Assembly: GCA_036826635.1 (NCBI GenBank)
Contig: DAISVY010000012.1
Location: 1 to 64,000 of the forward strand
Length of the DNA stretch: 64,000 nt
Source: DAISVY01 sp036826635
Lineage (GTDB): Bacteria > Zixibacteria > MSB-5A5 > GN15 > FEB-12
Direction: 5' to 3'
Shown piece after piece: positions 62,001-64,000 of this stretch (position 1 is the stretch's first letter; every line of letters starts with the position of its first letter). Under the pieces are notes generated by a model, which had not been told where the DNA came from, ran no database searches, and saw nothing but the letters and a program-made list of their open reading frames with translations. A program made the position numbers and the translations under genes.

Positions 62001-64000
62001 CTTTCCATAATTCCAGCGAGGAAATATCACTGGTATCCGCATCCGCCAGATTGGCCAGCCTCAAAGATTGCAGAAAATCCGTTTGGTCACCGTTAAAGGC
62101 CGGACGGAATGAGAAGAGAGTGACCGAAGTATCCCCCGGGCTGAGCGTTCGCGCCGGGAGATCCCGTACATTATACTGCGCTGCAATTGAACCATCGACC
62201 ACAAGATAAGCACCGCTGGTGAGCGGAAGGTCACCGTTGATATTAACCGGCGAGGAGAAAATGATATCGTCCTGCCGCGGGACAACCACGGCCAGACTGT
62301 CGGAGTCTATCACGTTCTGCGGCACGTCGACCAGTACCCAGAAATACAGCAACGATTCCGGAGGCAGGGCAATGTTCAAACCGGAGAGTTGCAATTCTCC
62401 ATCGTAGAAACTGGCACTGGCGGCCAGCGGATCACCGTCAAGCAAACGATTGTTGTCGGCGTCGTAGTACAACGACACCTGCCCGACCTCATAGTCGGCA
62501 AACGACATAGTCGATACCGAGCGCGTGGTGTTGGTCAGACGAAGGGTTTGCAGCGTCTGTTCCTGACCGACATAACCATTATAAAGAGCAAAAGTGAGAA
62601 TGACATTCTCAGCGCTGCCCGGCAACACGTTGACCGAAGAAGCCGGTATGGAAATAACCGTGATCCGGTCCGAAGGCAAAACAAGATGGGCCGAGGGATT
62701 GCTCAGCGCAACGTCGTCGGGTCCGATGGTCCCGGAAAGGTACTCTATCCCCTGACGCGGTATCCGGAACTGCAGGGTCCCGCCCTTAAACTGACCGCTG
62801 CCGATACTCGCCGTTACGATCATTCGATTGTGCAGTGCGTTAAGCGGCCAGGACAGCTCGGCGAGGGTCCAGGATAATCCGTTGTATACAAACTGCCCTA
62901 CCAGTTCTTCATCACCATCGAAACCGTCGGCGGCGGCATCAAACCACAACCGCAGACTCATCAGATCGCTTGATTCCTCGAAAGTACCGATATTAACCAG
63001 GGTTATCTGCTTGAGATGCCCGACTGCATACCCGTCCCGTGGCAACTCGATATCGAGTACCGGCTCAACAGTACAACCGCCGAACAGCGTAGAGCCTTCC
63101 ACCTCGTTCACGGTCACGGCCGCCGAGGGAAAAGCATCAACGGTGAAATCATCGGGATTGGTTACGGGGAATACCCCGGTGACACGTTCGCCATCGGAAG
63201 TATACACATCGGTGCTGTCGTCGATGGAGATATTGATGCGGTTGCCGTTTTTGGCATTGGCGAGACTGATCGCCGCCACGACCGACAGGCTCAGCGAATC
63301 TCCGACTCCGCCAATAGTGAACCCGTCCGTCACAAACACCGCCCGACCGTCAGAGACCAACGCCGAAGCTACCAGCGTATCCGCCGCCCCTATGGCCATC
63401 GGATTTCCGTCCAGGTCCGCGTACAACATGAGGCTGTCGATCTGGCTGTCCAGTTGGGATTGATCGGCACCGTCAGGATCGGCGGCTACCAACTGACAAA
63501 GAAGACTGTCCACAGACACCGAATTGGCGTAACTGTTTTTCAACCGCAGACACATAATGGGATCACTGTATTCCCCCGGCGTCAGGCGATGATCCAAAAG
63601 AGGCAGATTCGCTACGGTAAGTGCCTGTTCCGTCTGAATCGAAATCGTATCGGCCGGTTCCAGAACAATGTCAATCGGACCGTCGTTACCGGACGACATC
63701 CGAACCCCCTCAATCGGCACTTCAAAGGCCACCGTGGCACCCTGAACCGGGTAAGCAGCCAGACCCGCGGCCAGATAAAAACGAGTCAGCGTGTCCGTCA
63801 TGACCGTCGATAACCCGCTGAGTGTCCATTGACTGCCCGTGAAACTCAACTCGCCGAGACGTGTTTCCTCGGCAGAGCCTCCCCAGACACCATTGCCATC
63901 GTCAACGTAAAGCACCAGCGAATCGATATCATCGACCTGAGCTGTCCCCATATTGGTTACGGTGAATACATTGAGTTCGTCGGCAGCGTAACCGTTGCGG
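59089..64000 (-). CDS. large repetitive surface protein with T9SS-type C-terminal domain (5' end outside window)
   Basis: This ORF is open to the right edge of the window. The codons before the first internal ATG at 63951 continue the same repeat pattern, so the true start lies beyond base 64000 and the visible part exceeds 1630 residues. It is built of many ~120-200-residue beta-rich repeats (for example SLxLWxD, then a short glycine/acidic loop, then F-x-G-x-x-W-T-L), probably calcium-binding or adhesive. The last ~85 residues are a T9SS sorting domain (NYPNPFNPAQDGATTIGYVL; GTYFCRITAHYVSGR; HKRKIAIIR). It is predicted to be surface-exposed. Its ATGA overlap with the PorV-TPR gene indicates an operon running into the signalling genes. 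Confidence 0.85.
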   Translation of the reverse strand, partial: RNGYAADELNVFTVTNMGTAQVDDIDSLVLYVDDGNGVWGGSAEETRLGELSFTGSQWTLSGLSTVMTDTLTRFYLAAGLAAYPVQGATVAFEVPIEGVRMSSGNDGPIDIVLEPADTISIQTEQALTVANLPLLDHRLTPGEYSDPIMCLRLKNSYANSVSVDSLLCQLVAADPDGADQSQLDSQIDSLMLYADLDGNPMAIGAADTLVASALVSDGRAVFVTDGFTIGGVGDSLSLSVVAAISLANAKNGNRINISIDDSTDVYTSDGERVTGVFPVTNPDDFTVDAFPSAAVTVNEVEGSTLFGGCTVEPVLDIELPRDGYAVGHLKQITLVNIGTFEESSDLMSLRLWFDAAADGFDGDEELVGQFVYNGLSWTLAELSWPLNALHNRMIVTASIGSGQFKGGTLQFRIPRQGIEYLSGTIGPDDVALSNPSAHLVLPSDRITVISIPASSVNVLPGSAENVILTFALYNGYVGQEQTLQTLRLTNTTRSVSTMSFADYEVGQVSLYYDADNNRLLDGDPLAASASFYDGELQLSGLNIALPPESLLYFWVLVDVPQNVIDSDSLAVVVPRQDDIIFSSPVNINGDLPLTSGAYLVVDGSIAAQYNVRDLPARTLSPGDTSVTLFSFRPAFNGDQTDFLQSLRLANLADADTSDISSLELWKDNDASEDWSSSDLLLGTFTYTGTEWNITTLDLAVNSTPPVLFVVGDVAASAAPGAEFQGEIPINGCQYASANDGPHDAALSGENRFTISNSSLRAGYEPLAESYSVGQTIAVHFNATNLLPIQIDDVQAQVVGISDSELVVFDSSASGPVAVSSGTSAEFVFYYTALQPGEVSWQLRAVAESLPDSSAVIQTSAVHIQTSPADVLVELINSMPTSVTRGQSSVFPMSIAITHPDTAATGADLRLDSLVLRVEDGFGTPQAADEALSRVVIAAGYVIVAAVEEVPHTSDLLLTFTEPVLIAPGKSSNLMLIVSIDSAASASSFALALESAASTVLVDANTLLPVSINPAVSFPLRTASCRLDDPSQALATSSVSLLGSTANYGQNGVEAVMLRFRHGGDVGTSQIQLSGLSFCLADLAGDPVEAAAILQSASALRQQVVVGHVADFRTDSTHVNLSLTSPLTLSAGEIDSLTIILSLVEETSLDGFSLLITDSTCFTVRDLSSGSPLQVSPDTMLATGDVFPIRTGWTQLRYPAGAPQLCVTAPLSAAVVGGVDSLVLMELALVYPFTTDYSSVRIGDILVSVLDADGTMLRPEFLFDRVGISIGDAPVTYQSFIEPLIGAVTFEMGTEGVLLNPGDSVTVGLYGDIEADVPYDNFVLEISASPAITVRDASDTTRSPGIEVADGCADGFPFRTEETDIFQPAGRPVLSTVTAPVQLTCAGQTGLIVFSGDLEYDSPTLEGDLVVASWQGKVVRRYSDHLEAGAGAEIFRAVHLVFDDEVVATDSVLNGDTLLFTIDGGYDVSSGGTVPVSVVCDVRDDARRGDYLILFEDSTSFDIADKNMATAIYPVLESGTSYPLYGTEISITEASLGQSFTNYPNPFNPAQDGATTIGYVLSEDAHVDIELFSITGEAVKTVAENAFREAGSQQTDIWSGDNDAGCDVVPGTYFCRITAHYVSGRTEEHKRKIAIIR

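Noticed and set aside
1..64000. tRNA, rRNA, CRISPR array, transposase, phage or toxin-antitoxin genes
   Set aside because: I looked for cloverleaf-like segments, regularly spaced repeats and known protein families and saw none. Only the two-copy repeat near the left end is suggestive of mobility.

Overview
The window looks like a chromosome segment of an anaerobic, proteolytic Gram-negative bacterium of the FCB assemblage, most likely candidate phylum Zixibacteria or a close relative. This is inferred, since no rRNA or marker gene is present. The clues are: two secreted proteins with C-terminal tails of the NYPNPFNP type used by type IX secretion (T9SS); a PorV/PorQ-like outer-membrane barrel; dockerin-like tails built on V-D-M-G-D-L-T-x-L-I-D; several outer-membrane proteins; and a complete Rnf complex. 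Coding is dense and about 60% GC, except for one AT-richer lipoprotein gene near the left end that lies between two direct copies of a ~110-base repeat.

Layout. 1-5.4 kb: a small unknown ORF, the repeat-flanked lipoprotein, a zinc-ribbon/DUF2007 protein, a YihY/BrkB membrane protein, and a divergent methyltransferase/glycosyltransferase pair. 5.4-13.8 kb (minus): two tandem papain-family secreted proteases with dockerin-like tails (the second also has PKD and cohesin-like regions), then a large HExxH metalloprotease with a T9SS-type tail. 14.2-18.3 kb: diaminopropionate ammonia-lyase, a transglutaminase-like exported protein and a BaiN/HI0933 flavoprotein. 18.5-23.9 kb (plus): iorA-iorB-buk-ptb-ptb. 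24.1-31 kb: a HAD hydrolase, a porin-like barrel, tex and an S9 peptidase. 31.2-36.6 kb (minus): rnfCDGEA-orf-B with a small Cys-rich membrane protein inserted. 37.2-52.7 kb (plus): a seven-gene export operon. 52.7-64 kb (minus): a T9SS-type repeat protein cut by the window edge, a PorV-TPR protein, a SpoIIE phosphatase, a STAS-ATPase fusion, a STAS protein and a histidine kinase.

The genes suggest one lifestyle. Exported peptidases release peptides. Amino acids are deaminated or oxidised (DpaL, IorAB), giving acyl-CoA and reduced ferredoxin. Ptb/Buk turn acyl-CoA into ATP, and Rnf turns ferredoxin oxidation into an ion gradient. That gradient can energise the RND pumps of the export operon.

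The most unusual locus is that export operon. It encodes an ABC ATPase, an ABC permease fused to a degenerate M1-peptidase-like and a golvesin-like domain, a TolC-type channel, a membrane-fusion protein, an RND pump, a 1565-residue RND pump fused through about six extra membrane segments to an intact ABC ATPase domain, and an ABC-2 permease. One protein therefore seems to join a proton-motive-force-driven pump to an ATP-driven one. The second notable locus joins a partner-switching module to T9SS-type outer-membrane genes. No tRNA, rRNA, CRISPR array, transposase or phage gene was seen.
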